This document shows, in pieces, positions 1 to 6,060 of a DNA stretch of 58,235 nucleotides (its first letter is position 1; each line of letters starts with the position of its first letter). The DNA lies in NCBI GenBank assembly GCA_944323265.1, contig CALURX010000010.1, forward strand, positions 1 through 58,235, written 5' to 3'. The stretch comes from Candidatus Gastranaerophilales bacterium (GTDB lineage Bacteria; Cyanobacteriota; Vampirovibrionia; Gastranaerophilales; Gastranaerophilaceae). Under the pieces are notes generated by a model that saw only the letters and a list, made by a program, of their open reading frames with translations, made no database searches and was not told the origin of the DNA. The position numbers and the translations under genes are program-made.

Positions 1-181
1 GCCATATCAGAGGCTGACTGCAAAGTCTGTTATGCAGCTCTACGAGCAGCAGCTCTAGAGAAATCAGCAACTACAACGTTATCTGTAGCATTTAATTTAG
101 TTTGCTCGTTGATAAGCGGGAACAGCGCCCGCACTCGCAATCCGATTCTACCAATCACGGCGTCAAAACCAGTACATCCCC
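1..181 (-). ncRNA. ssrA: tmRNA, 5' part (cut by the left edge)
   Basis: tmRNA rescues stalled ribosomes by acting first as a tRNA and then as a short message. On the minus strand the RNA starts at 181 with GGGGATGTACTGGTTTTGAC, which fits the tmRNA 5' acceptor and D-like arm. A GCGGG/CCCGC hairpin follows (pseudoknot 1 position). A tag reading frame of 19 codons lies at 33-89, giving ATDNVVVADFSRAAARRAA, then a TAA stop at 30-32. The distance from the 5' end to the resume codon (GCT, 87-89) is about 93 nt, close to the E. coli spacing. The alanine-rich end with AA at the C-terminus is a typical proteolysis tag. The 3' half with the second acceptor strand lies outside the window. Confidence 0.85.
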
Positions 182-312
182 ATGCTATGTGGAATCTTTG
201 AGAAGACGGCTCCGCTCGAAAAACCTGCTCGCATTGCTCTCGCAACGCGACACCGTTTTTCTCGGCTTGCCCATTGCCCTCGCCGGGCAGGCGTCAAAAC
301 CAGTACATCCCC
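159..312 (-). repeat. Duplicated tmRNA 5' end flanking a 108-bp hairpin-rich insert
   Basis: The first 23 bases of ssrA (159-181) are repeated exactly at 290-312, in the same orientation and 131 bp upstream. The DNA between the copies is more GC-rich than its surroundings. It holds short inverted repeats, such as TGCCC/GGGCA near 275-289 and GAAAAAC/GTTTTTC near 217-263. Because the 93-nt spacing to the tag fits the proximal copy, the distal copy is probably a relic or an attachment-like duplication. A CATAAT box lies just upstream of the distal copy and could be part of the ssrA promoter. Confidence 0.75.
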
Positions 313-442
313 TTATTATGTCTTTAGTATCATTGGGCAGGTATGCCCAACCGACAAAACTGATAAAATTTGCCAAGCTTTCAATGTGCGTAAATACAGT
401 ATATGCGATGGGCCTGTCTTTTTCAAGTGGGAAAATAAAAAC

Positions 443-1906
443 CTAAGCAAATGGTATGTCCGGACCATTATATTTTTTATACAAAGCCATTACATCGTCC
501 GGAAGCTTTTCACCTCGAATCATTTTTGCGTAAGTATCTGCGATGAACTCTCCGATACTTGTTTGTGCATAACTGGAAATCTTTCCGGCAGTTTGCTGTG
601 TTTCTTGATTTGTTAAAAATTCGTACAAATCAGGATATTGTTTCTTAAACTTTTTAGGATTCTTTTCAAACAACTCCTGAAAACCATCATAAGTTAATCC
701 GCTCCATCTGTTGTCAACAAACTCTATTTCTGCTGTATTTTGATGTTTTTTGCCGTTTTTCACTTCGTTCCAGGCATCTTTAAAACTCGGCATTTTCCAA
801 TGTTTTATATCTAATTCTTTTAAATTTTTCGCAAAATCTTGCAAGTGCCCCATTTCATGATAAATAGTATGTTCTGTCGGGACAAGTTTCAAATTAAATT
901 GTATTGGCGAGCCTTTTTCGCCTAATGCTTTAGTCATTGTTATAAGAAATTCTTCTTGTTCTTTCGTTGTCTTTTGGGCAAGCTCTTCTATATTAATCTT
1001 TTGATTTAACTCTTTTTCAAATAAATTTTTATGTTTCTTTATTGTATCCAATGGAAAACGCTCAAATTTACCTATAAGTTCACTCCATTGACTATTGAAA
1101 GAGTAGTATAGAGTACGCATATCATTAACATTCATACTGTCAGGATTTTTATAGAACTGGTTTATTAATTTAAAGCTTTCTTTGCTCGGAACAATTGGAA
1201 TTCCGGCAAATATTGTGGTTGTAATCCTATCTTTATCTAGCTTTTTATATGTTTGTATTCCTTTTTCATCAAACAGGTACTTATTTATCTGTTTTTTCAA
1301 AAATTCTTTATCAAAATATTTTTTATTGATTGCAAGTTCGCCAAATCGCGGAGAATCAATCGTTCGTATAACATAAGCGACGGCATTGCCTTCCATCTCT
1401 TCATAACAAAGTTTTTTCGGAATGAAAAGTCTGCCTTTGTTTGCGTTTGCGACTTCTGTCAATCCTCTGTTTGCGTAATTTATTGCATCCAGGGTAAAGT
1501 TTTTATCTACATCACCGACTTTTAAGACCTCTTTTGCAAATTTTATCCCTTCCTCAACAGTTTTTGCCTCTTTAAAATCAATCTTGTCACCCAGATTAAC
1601 GAGCTGCATCTTTTCGTTATAAAGTTTTGTCAGTTTACCGATTTGGTGTTTTGCCAAAAGGATTGCAGTCGCAGCCAGAGTCGCAATAGCGCTTCCAATC
1701 CCAATAGCCCATTTCTGACCTTTTGATAAACCTTCTTTCTTTATTTTTTTGTCTGCAGAGATTTCTACAACGTCAGGAGCTGTATAAGGAGCGTTTATAG
1801 GAACTGTTGGAACATTCACGGCAGCAACAGTATTTCCACCCGAACGAAATCCGATATTCGCGGGGTAAATATTATAATATGGAATATTATCTATTCTTAA
1901 TGACAT
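443..1906 (-). CDS. Membrane-anchored zinc metalloprotease-like protein (HEMGH)
   Basis: 487 residues; the specific family is not recognised. A Pro/Val-rich N-terminal stretch (1-58) is followed by one clear membrane helix (about 66-85) and a long soluble part. HEMGH at 350-354 is a zincin HExxH motif, and GEFIADTYA (E453) about 100 residues later could supply the third zinc ligand, as in gluzincins. The 200 residues before the motif are charged and helical. The ATG at 1906 has AAGG seven bases upstream. The gene stands alone between ssrA and the glycosylase gene. A role in cleaving envelope or surface proteins is inference. Confidence 0.75.
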   Translation of the reverse strand: MSLRIDNIPYYNIYPANIGFRSGGNTVAAVNVPTVPINAPYTAPDVVEISADKKIKKEGLSKGQKWAIGIGSAIATLAATAILLAKHQIGKLTKLYNEKMQLVNLGDKIDFKEAKTVEEGIKFAKEVLKVGDVDKNFTLDAINYANRGLTEVANANKGRLFIPKKLCYEEMEGNAVAYVIRTIDSPRFGELAINKKYFDKEFLKKQINKYLFDEKGIQTYKKLDKDRITTTIFAGIPIVPSKESFKLINQFYKNPDSMNVNDMRTLYYSFNSQWSELIGKFERFPLDTIKKHKNLFEKELNQKINIEELAQKTTKEQEEFLITMTKALGEKGSPIQFNLKLVPTEHTIYHEMGHLQDFAKNLKELDIKHWKMPSFKDAWNEVKNGKKHQNTAEIEFVDNRWSGLTYDGFQELFEKNPKKFKKQYPDLYEFLTNQETQQTAGKISSYAQTSIGEFIADTYAKMIRGEKLPDDVMALYKKYNGPDIPFA

Positions 1907-1979
1907 AATCTAACCTTATGTATAGATAAAGTCTAAAAGAAAAGAATAATTGCTATTTTGTAAACAAATATTAACTAAA

Positions 1980-2567
1980 TCATTTGTTTATAAACATTTT
2001 AATTTTCTGCAAATCCTTGAGCATCAAGTCTCTTGGGCTTCCCTCTTCCAACGAATGATATCTCAAAAGGTAGGACGGATGAAAAATTGGAATACATTTC
2101 CTTTTTTCCCCTCCGATTTCAAGCTCCAAAACCTCGCCGCGGATTTTTGATATAGCAATCTTTTTGTCGTAAAAAGACTTAAGTGCCGTAGCTCCGCAAA
2201 ATATCAATAGTTTAGGATTAATAATCTCTATCTGTTTCAAAAGATAATCTTCACAGGCCTTTTTTTCACTATCAGCCGGTACACGATTCTTCGGCGGGCG
2301 GCATTTTACGGTATTAATTATATACAAATCTTTTTCTCTGGAAATTCCGGCTTTTTCCAGAAACTCGTTCAAAAGTTTCCCCGCTCTTCCTACAAAAGGA
2401 GTGCCGGTCTTGTCTTCATTTTCCCCGGGAGCTTCGCCGATTAAAATGGCCCGGGCTGTTTTCGGGTTGCCGTCAGAAAATACGATATTGATTCTTGTTT
2501 TGCCAAGCTCGCATCTTAGGCAGTCTTGGCATTCTCTCTTTAATTCTTCTAATTGTTTTGTTTTCAT
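1980..2567 (-). CDS. Uracil-DNA glycosylase, family 4 (iron-sulfur)
   Basis: 195 residues. Removes uracil from DNA at the start of base excision repair. GEAPGENED (44-52) is the family's motif 1 and HPSYLLR (163-169) its motif 3. Cys16, Cys19, Cys89 and Cys105 have the spacing of the [4Fe-4S] cluster ligands. The ATG at 2567 was chosen because the family domain begins there; an in-frame upstream ATG at 2642 would add 25 residues running through the neighbouring RNA cassette. There is no Shine-Dalgarno site, but a TATAAT (2575-2580) sits seven bases before the ATG, so the mRNA may be leaderless. Confidence 0.92.
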   Translation of the reverse strand: MKTKQLEELKRECQDCLRCELGKTRINIVFSDGNPKTARAILIGEAPGENEDKTGTPFVGRAGKLLNEFLEKAGISREKDLYIINTVKCRPPKNRVPADSEKKACEDYLLKQIEIINPKLLIFCGATALKSFYDKKIAISKIRGEVLELEIGGEKRKCIPIFHPSYLLRYHSLEEGSPRDLMLKDLQKIKMFINK

Positions 2568-2581
2568 AATAACTATTATAC

Positions 2582-2609
2582 TTGAAAAATTATAAAAATA
2601 GGTTAAAAT
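2582..2609 (+). promoter_or_regulatory. Promoter of antisense RNA, copy 1
   Basis: TTGAAA at 2582-2587 and TAAAAT at 2604-2609 with a 16-bp spacer, on the plus strand. Predicted RNA start is about 2616. The same arrangement with the same spacing occurs in copy 2, although the spacer sequence has changed. Confidence 0.7.
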
Positions 2610-2615
2610 AAGAAT

Positions 2616-2710
2616 ACAGGCATGGGCAGCTGTGATGCCCACACCCGCACCATATTAAAATATGGATTTGAGTGTAAGAACTAATGCTAATATAAGTATT
2701 AGTTCTTTTT
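2616..2710 (+). ncRNA. Predicted antisense RNA (antitoxin candidate), copy 1
   Basis: Predicted plus-strand RNA of about 95 nt, antisense to codons 7-24 and the 3' untranslated part of the 24-codon ORF on the other strand. Hairpin 1 is TGGGCA/TGCCCA (2623-2628/2636-2641). Hairpin 2 is CCATAT/ATATGG (2650-2655/2660-2665). Hairpin 3 is AGAACTAAT/ATTAGTTCT (2677-2685/2698-2706) followed by a T-run to 2710, a weak intrinsic terminator. In copy 2 each hairpin has different bases but still pairs. Start and end are predictions from the promoter and the T-run. Confidence 0.7.
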
Positions 2711-2729
2711 CGCTGATTTTAACTATCAT
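2655..2729 (-). CDS. 24-residue hydrophobic peptide, copy 1 (type I toxin candidate)
   Basis: The ORF has 24 codons: an N-terminal MIVKISEKEL, a Leu/Ile/Val/Ala core (residues 10-20), then Lys21 and a hydrophobic end. This fits the size and make-up of small membrane toxins of type I systems (Ibs, ShoB and TisB are comparable in kind, not in sequence). AGGAGG at 2735-2740 is five bases from the ATG. Copy 2 encodes a peptide differing at only four positions (6, 11, 16, 23), three of them Ile/Leu swaps, despite many silent changes. Both the start codon and the ribosome site sit inside a 13-bp hairpin. No toxicity evidence is available from sequence. Confidence 0.75.
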   Translation of the reverse strand: MIVKISEKELILILALVLTLKSIF

Positions 2730-2758
2730 CTTAACCTCCTTTCTTTGATAGTTAAAAT
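2716..2758 (-). promoter_or_regulatory. Hairpin masking the start of peptide copy 1
   Basis: A perfect 13-bp inverted repeat: ATTTTAACTATCA (2716-2728) with TGATAGTTAAAAT (2746-2758). In the minus-strand mRNA the AGGAGG lies in the 17-nt loop and the TG of the start codon is paired. This would lower translation unless the structure is opened. Confidence 0.75.
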
Positions 2759-2807
2759 GTTTTGTTAAAATCTTCTGCCTGTATTCAATTTTCAATGTAT
2801 GAACTAC

Positions 2808-2835
2808 TTGAAAAATTCAAGAAATAAGTTAAAAT
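2808..2835 (+). promoter_or_regulatory. Promoter of antisense RNA, copy 2
   Basis: TTGAAA at 2808-2813 and TAAAAT at 2830-2835, spacer 16 bp, predicted start about 2842. The -35 lies in the palindrome CTTGAAAAATTCAAG. On the minus strand the same spot offers a TTGAAT for transcription of peptide copy 1, so the promoters may be divergent and overlapping. Confidence 0.7.
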
Positions 2836-2841
2836 GAGAAT

Positions 2842-2934
2842 ACAGGCATGGGTGACGTAAACACCCATACCCGCGTCTCTAAAACAGAGACTTGAGGGTT
2901 AGAACTATTGCTAATATTAGTAATAGTTCTTTTT
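2842..2934 (+). ncRNA. Predicted antisense RNA (antitoxin candidate), copy 2
   Basis: Predicted plus-strand RNA of about 93 nt. Hairpin 1 is ATGGGTG/CACCCAT (2848-2854/2862-2868). Hairpin 2 is GTCTCT/AGAGAC (2875-2880/2886-2891). Hairpin 3 is a 15-bp stem with one G-U pair (2901-2915/2916-2930, only a tight turn in the middle), followed by T's to 2934. Compared with copy 1, hairpins 1 and 2 and the CTAAT/ATTAG part of hairpin 3 have changed on both sides so that pairing is preserved. Confidence 0.7.
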
Positions 2935-2953
2935 CGTTGATTTTAACTATCAT
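2879..2953 (-). CDS. 24-residue hydrophobic peptide, copy 2 (type I toxin candidate)
   Basis: Same length and layout as copy 1, with Asn6, Leu11, Ile16 and Leu23 in place of Ser, Ile, Leu and Ile. AGGAGG at 2959-2964 precedes the ATG at 2953 by five bases. The stop codon differs (TAG instead of TAA) at the same relative place. A TATAAT on the minus strand (3031-3036) may be its promoter, with a start about 3024, so the mRNA would carry the outer GAATACAGGC arm at its 5' end. Confidence 0.75.
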   Translation of the reverse strand: MIVKINEKELLLILAIVLTLKSLF

Positions 2954-2981
2954 TTTAACCTCCTTTCTTGATAGTTAAAAT
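2940..2981 (-). promoter_or_regulatory. Hairpin masking the start of peptide copy 2
   Basis: The same 13-bp stem as in copy 1 (2940-2952 with 2969-2981), with a 16-nt loop holding AGGAGG and the A of the start codon. The stem is identical in both copies while the loop differs by a one-base deletion and substitution. Confidence 0.75.
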
Positions 2982-3012
2982 GTTTTGTTAAAATCTTCTG
3001 CCTGTATTCAAC

Positions 3013-3054
3013 TTTAAAAGGTACAGGTTTATTATACAACCTGCACCTTTTAAA
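3013..3054 (-). terminator. Terminator after the flavin reductase-rubredoxin gene
   Basis: A 17-bp inverted repeat: 3013-3029 with 3038-3054, one G-U mismatch, loop of 8 containing ATTATA. It lies 21 bases past the stop codon at 3075. It lacks a long U-run, so it may act as a weak terminator or in both directions. The loop doubles as a possible -10 box for peptide copy 2. Confidence 0.55.
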
Positions 3055-3074
3055 TAAATCCGTTTTTTAATGTA

Positions 3075-3683
3075 TTATCCGATTCTTTCAAAATCTGCCG
3101 CGCCATGTTTACAAATCGGGCAGATGTAATCCGGCGGAAGTTCTTCTCCTTCATATATAAACCCGCAAATTTTGCATATCCAGCCTTTTTTGGCAGGAGC
3201 AGACTGAGGTTTTGGTTTAATATTTTTTTGATAAAAATCATACGTCACAGTCGGAACATCGCTCAAATTTTCGGCTTCAACGAGCTGCGCTATAAACAGA
3301 ATATGGGTTCCCAAATCTATTTCCTGCTGGACGTAGGCAGACATAAACGCATTTGTATTTTGAGTTATATACAAAACTCCATTCGGACTTCTTTTGGTAT
3401 CATAAAAAGAAGCAAACTTATCCGAATCACGTCCTGAGTGGTAGCCAAAATGTTCAAAGATATCAAATTTGGCTGTTTCAGACAGAATTGATAGATTGAA
3501 CTTTTTTGTTTTTTGAATCATACCTGTGGTAAAGTTTCTTTTATTAACGGCGATTGCAATCTGGAGCGGATTAGATGTAACCTGCATAACTGTATTAATA
3601 ATACATCCGTTATCTTTTTCTCCTTCTGATGCGGTTAGAACATAGAGTCCATAGCCGATTTTAAACATAACATTTGTATCCAT
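3075..3683 (-). CDS. Flavin reductase-rubredoxin fusion (NADH/rubredoxin-type oxidoreductase)
   Basis: 202 residues. Residues 1-155 are a flavin reductase-like FMN-binding split barrel. Residues 166-202 are a rubredoxin domain with CKIC (170-173) and CPIC (188-191) holding one iron. This is the layout of 'high molecular weight rubredoxin', which in anaerobes passes electrons to flavodiiron or other oxygen-detoxifying proteins. The start has AAGGA about 8 bases upstream, inside the end of the preceding AbrB-like gene. The two are four bases apart and probably co-transcribed. Confidence 0.9.
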   Translation of the reverse strand: MDTNVMFKIGYGLYVLTASEGEKDNGCIINTVMQVTSNPLQIAIAVNKRNFTTGMIQKTKKFNLSILSETAKFDIFEHFGYHSGRDSDKFASFYDTKRSPNGVLYITQNTNAFMSAYVQQEIDLGTHILFIAQLVEAENLSDVPTVTYDFYQKNIKPKPQSAPAKKGWICKICGFIYEGEELPPDYICPICKHGAADFERIG

Positions 3684-3686
3684 AAT

Positions 3687-3842
3687 TTAATCCTTTTTAA
3701 TTTTTCTTATTCTAATTTCGTTATCTTCCAGATACAGTTCGACCTGATCAAGTACCGGATTAATGCCAAGCCCATCCAGTATTGCCTTTGGGATTATAAC
3801 ACCCCAGCTTCCCCCGATACTGCGTAGTTTTTTAGTAATCAT
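3687..3842 (-). CDS. AbrB/MazE-type DNA-binding protein, 51 residues
   Basis: Small swapped-hairpin (SpoVT/AbrB) protein. It starts MITKKLRSIGGSWGVIIPKA, where the SxGGSWGVxIPK pattern is the hallmark of MazE-like antidotes and AbrB regulators, followed by a short acidic and basic tail. AGAGGTG precedes the ATG. No partner toxin of the MazF kind is nearby; the next gene in the same direction is the flavin reductase-rubredoxin. It may regulate that operon, which is inference. Confidence 0.75.
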   Translation of the reverse strand: MITKKLRSIGGSWGVIIPKAILDGLGINPVLDQVELYLEDNEIRIRKIKKD

Positions 3843-3878
3843 ATAAGCACCTCTTTTTTGTAATTATAGCAAAATATA

Positions 3879-3908
3879 TTGACATTTTATGACTACATGT
3901 ATTACTAT
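3879..3908 (+). promoter_or_regulatory. Promoter of the 63-residue protein gene
   Basis: TTGACA at 3879-3884 and TACTAT at 3903-3908, spacer 18. It fires away from the AbrB-like gene, whose own TATAAT (minus, 3863-3868) lies next to it, making a compact divergent control region. Confidence 0.6.
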
Positions 3909-3933
3909 TTTAATTACTATAAAGGAGGCTCTA

Positions 3934-4125
3934 ATGGACGAAAAAGGTATCAAGGAATTTAATGAAATAATGAAAATGTTTGAAACATCTTTGTATGCAC
4001 TAAAATGGCTTAAAAACGGCAACTACGGAGATTACGATTCACTGGTTGTGCAAAACGAACACCTGCTCAAAAGACTGAGGGCTTTTTGTATAAATTATGT
4101 CGGAGATGCAGAAGAATATTGTTAA
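3934..4125 (+). CDS. Small hypothetical protein, 63 residues
   Basis: No family recognised. It starts MDEKGIKEFNEIMKMFETSL and is helical, charged at the N-terminus and ends in Cys. AAAGGAGG seven bases before the ATG at 3934 makes this start convincing; the longer frame from 3889 is not needed. It overlaps the end of the convergent RhuM-Fic gene by four bases. The strong ribosome site and promoter suggest a real gene. Confidence 0.65.
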   Translation: MDEKGIKEFNEIMKMFETSLYALKWLKNGNYGDYDSLVVQNEHLLKRLRAFCINYVGDAEEYC

Positions 4126-5111
4126 TCGGTACTATTTAATATACTTATAACTATTTGTTTCATTGTCTCCATTTCTTCTGGTTTGCTTTCTGCGATAAGC
4201 AATGTCAATGCAAACAGTGCTGCGCTATCTAAACAAGGGGTTTCTCCTTTGTACAAAAGCCCATTCCGCTCAAGAAAATACAAAAAACAGCTTGCTGCAA
4301 TACGTTTGTTTCCGTCAGAAAAAGAATGGTTCTTTGTGATTAGATAGAGAAGCATTGCGGCCTTCTCTTCCAGAGTAGGATAGCAATCTTGTCCGCCATA
4401 AGTTTGATATATCTGGTTGATAGAACTTTCAAAGCTGCTGTCTTTTGGTACCCCAAAGACAGCGCTTGTAAATTCTGATTTCATGCTGGTTATGATATTC
4501 AAAAATTCGGATTTTGTAATTTTAACAACTTTTTTTCGGCTTAAACCTTGTTTATCTAAAGTTTGATGATCAAAATTGTCTAATAAATCAAGTCCTCTTG
4601 CAAATTTATCAAGTATTGCAGAAACATTTTTTGCACCATTTATGGTTTCAATTTGATTATCAATACTTCGGTTAAGCAGATGGATTGCCGTTTGAAGAGC
4701 TTTTATTTTTTCACTTTGTGCTTTTAGCAGCTTTTCATTAACAACATAGCCATCTTTTAAATATTGCTTTAAAATATTTGTAGCCCAAATACGAAACTGT
4801 GTACCCCTTATTGATTTTACTCTGTAGCCGACAGAAATGATTACATCCAAATTATAAAATTTTGTATTATATAGTTTTCCATCGCTTGCAGTTATCCGGA
4901 ATTTCCGGATAACTGATTCATCATCAGAAAGCTCCCCTTCTTTGAAAATGTTTTGTATATGTTCATTGATAGTACGGATATTCTTATCAAACAATTCTGC
5001 CATCTGTTTTTGTGTAAGCCAAATAGTCTCATCTTCTATCTGAGTATCTATAGCGATTTTACCGTCGTCGCTTGTATAGATAACGATTTTGCCTTTAAAA
5101 TCTTCGTTCAT
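4122..5111 (-). CDS. RhuM-Fic fusion protein
   Basis: 329 residues. The N-terminal 140 residues match the RhuM family (TIWLTQKQMAELFD, FYNLDVIISVGYRVKS, FRIWATNILKQYL). The C-terminal part is a Fic/Doc domain with HSFSDGNKR at 262-270. The Lys in place of Gly in the last loop makes it Doc-like rather than a typical AMP-transferring Fic. Doc is a kinase of EF-Tu. The stop of ksgA lies one base upstream, so the two are likely translated from one message. It could be a solitary toxin or a regulator; no separate antitoxin is seen. Confidence 0.85.
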   Translation of the reverse strand: MNEDFKGKIVIYTSDDGKIAIDTQIEDETIWLTQKQMAELFDKNIRTINEHIQNIFKEGELSDDESVIRKFRITASDGKLYNTKFYNLDVIISVGYRVKSIRGTQFRIWATNILKQYLKDGYVVNEKLLKAQSEKIKALQTAIHLLNRSIDNQIETINGAKNVSAILDKFARGLDLLDNFDHQTLDKQGLSRKKVVKITKSEFLNIITSMKSEFTSAVFGVPKDSSFESSINQIYQTYGGQDCYPTLEEKAAMLLYLITKNHSFSDGNKRIAASCFLYFLERNGLLYKGETPCLDSAALFALTLLIAESKPEEMETMKQIVISILNSTD

Positions 5112-5112
5112 T

Positions 5113-5949
5113 TTACACCATAAGCAGCTCGGAGAGCTTCCCGAATTGTTCTATAGATAATTTTTCGCCGCGGATATTCTCATCAAGACCCAATTCCGAG
5201 ATTGCGGAAGTAATTTTATTCTTATCAAAACCTGCGCCTAAAAGGCAATTTTTCAAGGTTTTGCGCCTTTGAGAAAATGCAGCCTTTATTGTTTTTCTAA
5301 AATGAGAATAGTCTTCAAGCTTAAGGAGCGGATTTTCTCTTACCTTCATAGATACAAGCGCCGAATTAACTTTAGGAGCCGGATAGAAGGATTTTCTGCC
5401 GACAAGCCTTATTATTGAACAGTCGGCCCAGAATTGAGAAAGTATTGTTAAAAGTCCGTATTGTTTTGCGGAACTCTTTTCTGAAGCGACAATTCTTCTT
5501 GCAACTTCTTCCTGCACCATTAGAATAATATCAGTTATGCTATTCCTGTTTTTATTATTCAAATCATCAATTTCGCCGAGCAGATGAGCTATAATAGGCG
5601 AGGTTATGTAATACGGGATATTTGCAACAACTTTAACTTTCTCATCCGTGAGAGACGATATATCTGTTTTTAGAATATCCTGATGAATAATTTCCAGATT
5701 GTCACAGTCAAGTTTTTCAAGCTCTTTTACAGCTTCTTCATCAAGCTCTATTGCGATAACCTTTTTTGCATACTTAACCAGCTGCTCTGTTACAAATCCG
5801 ACACCTGGGCCGATTTCCAGAACAACATCTTCTTTTGATATGTTTGCAAAGTCAATGATATCAGAGATTACGTCAGGGTTTATCAGAAAATTCTGACCTA
5901 ATCTTTTTTTTGTTCTAAAAAATTTTGCGCGTTGTAAATAATCCACCAT
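5113..5949 (-). CDS. ksgA: 16S rRNA dimethyladenosine transferase (KsgA/RsmA)
   Basis: 278 residues, the normal length. Dimethylates two adjacent adenosines in the 3' terminal hairpin of 16S rRNA. Visible motifs are RLGQNFL near 16-22, the SAM-binding VLEIGPGVGFVTEQL around 43-57 and the catalytic NIPYYITSPI around 111-120. The C-terminal domain includes the AAFSQRRKTLKNCL stretch. The 5' region has no clear Shine-Dalgarno site. It is followed directly by the RhuM-Fic gene. Confidence 0.96.
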   Translation of the reverse strand: MVDYLQRAKFFRTKKRLGQNFLINPDVISDIIDFANISKEDVVLEIGPGVGFVTEQLVKYAKKVIAIELDEEAVKELEKLDCDNLEIIHQDILKTDISSLTDEKVKVVANIPYYITSPIIAHLLGEIDDLNNKNRNSITDIILMVQEEVARRIVASEKSSAKQYGLLTILSQFWADCSIIRLVGRKSFYPAPKVNSALVSMKVRENPLLKLEDYSHFRKTIKAAFSQRRKTLKNCLLGAGFDKNKITSAISELGLDENIRGEKLSIEQFGKLSELLMV

Positions 5950-6060
5950 GGTATTAATAATAGTACAAACAGGGAGATGTTAAAATCTTAAATATTATAT
6001 ATATTAATAAAGCGGAGAAATTTCGGCATATTTTATGTATAATGGGAAAAGGAGAATATT

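Larger units (their letters stand above)
2582..3009. repeat. Tandem pair of tiny-ORF/antisense-RNA cassettes
   Basis: Two similar units follow each other: copy 1 at 2582-2786 and copy 2 at 2808-3009. Each has, on the plus strand, a TTGAAA-N16-TAAAAT promoter, three hairpins and a T-run. On the minus strand each has a 24-codon ORF preceded by AGGAGG. Each unit is bounded by the inverted repeat GAATACAGGC/GCCTGTATTC (2612-2621 with 2777-2786; 2838-2847 with 3000-3009). The copies differ at many bases, yet peptide properties and hairpins are kept, which implies selection rather than a recent duplication. Confidence 0.85.

Noticed and set aside
1-181. A two-piece (permuted) tmRNA as in some cyanobacteria
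   Set aside because: The 5' acceptor strand lies upstream of the tag as in one-piece tmRNA; the 3' part is off the window so it cannot be fully excluded.
102-616. Two overlapping plus-strand open frames of 114 and 144 residues
   Set aside because: They run across the duplicated tmRNA end and the 3' end of the protease gene on the other strand, have no ribosome site, and their shared residues come from the 23-bp repeat.
2568-2642. A 25-residue N-terminal extension of the uracil-DNA glycosylase
   Set aside because: It overlaps the promoter and first hairpin of the antisense RNA of cassette 1 and is not part of the family fold.
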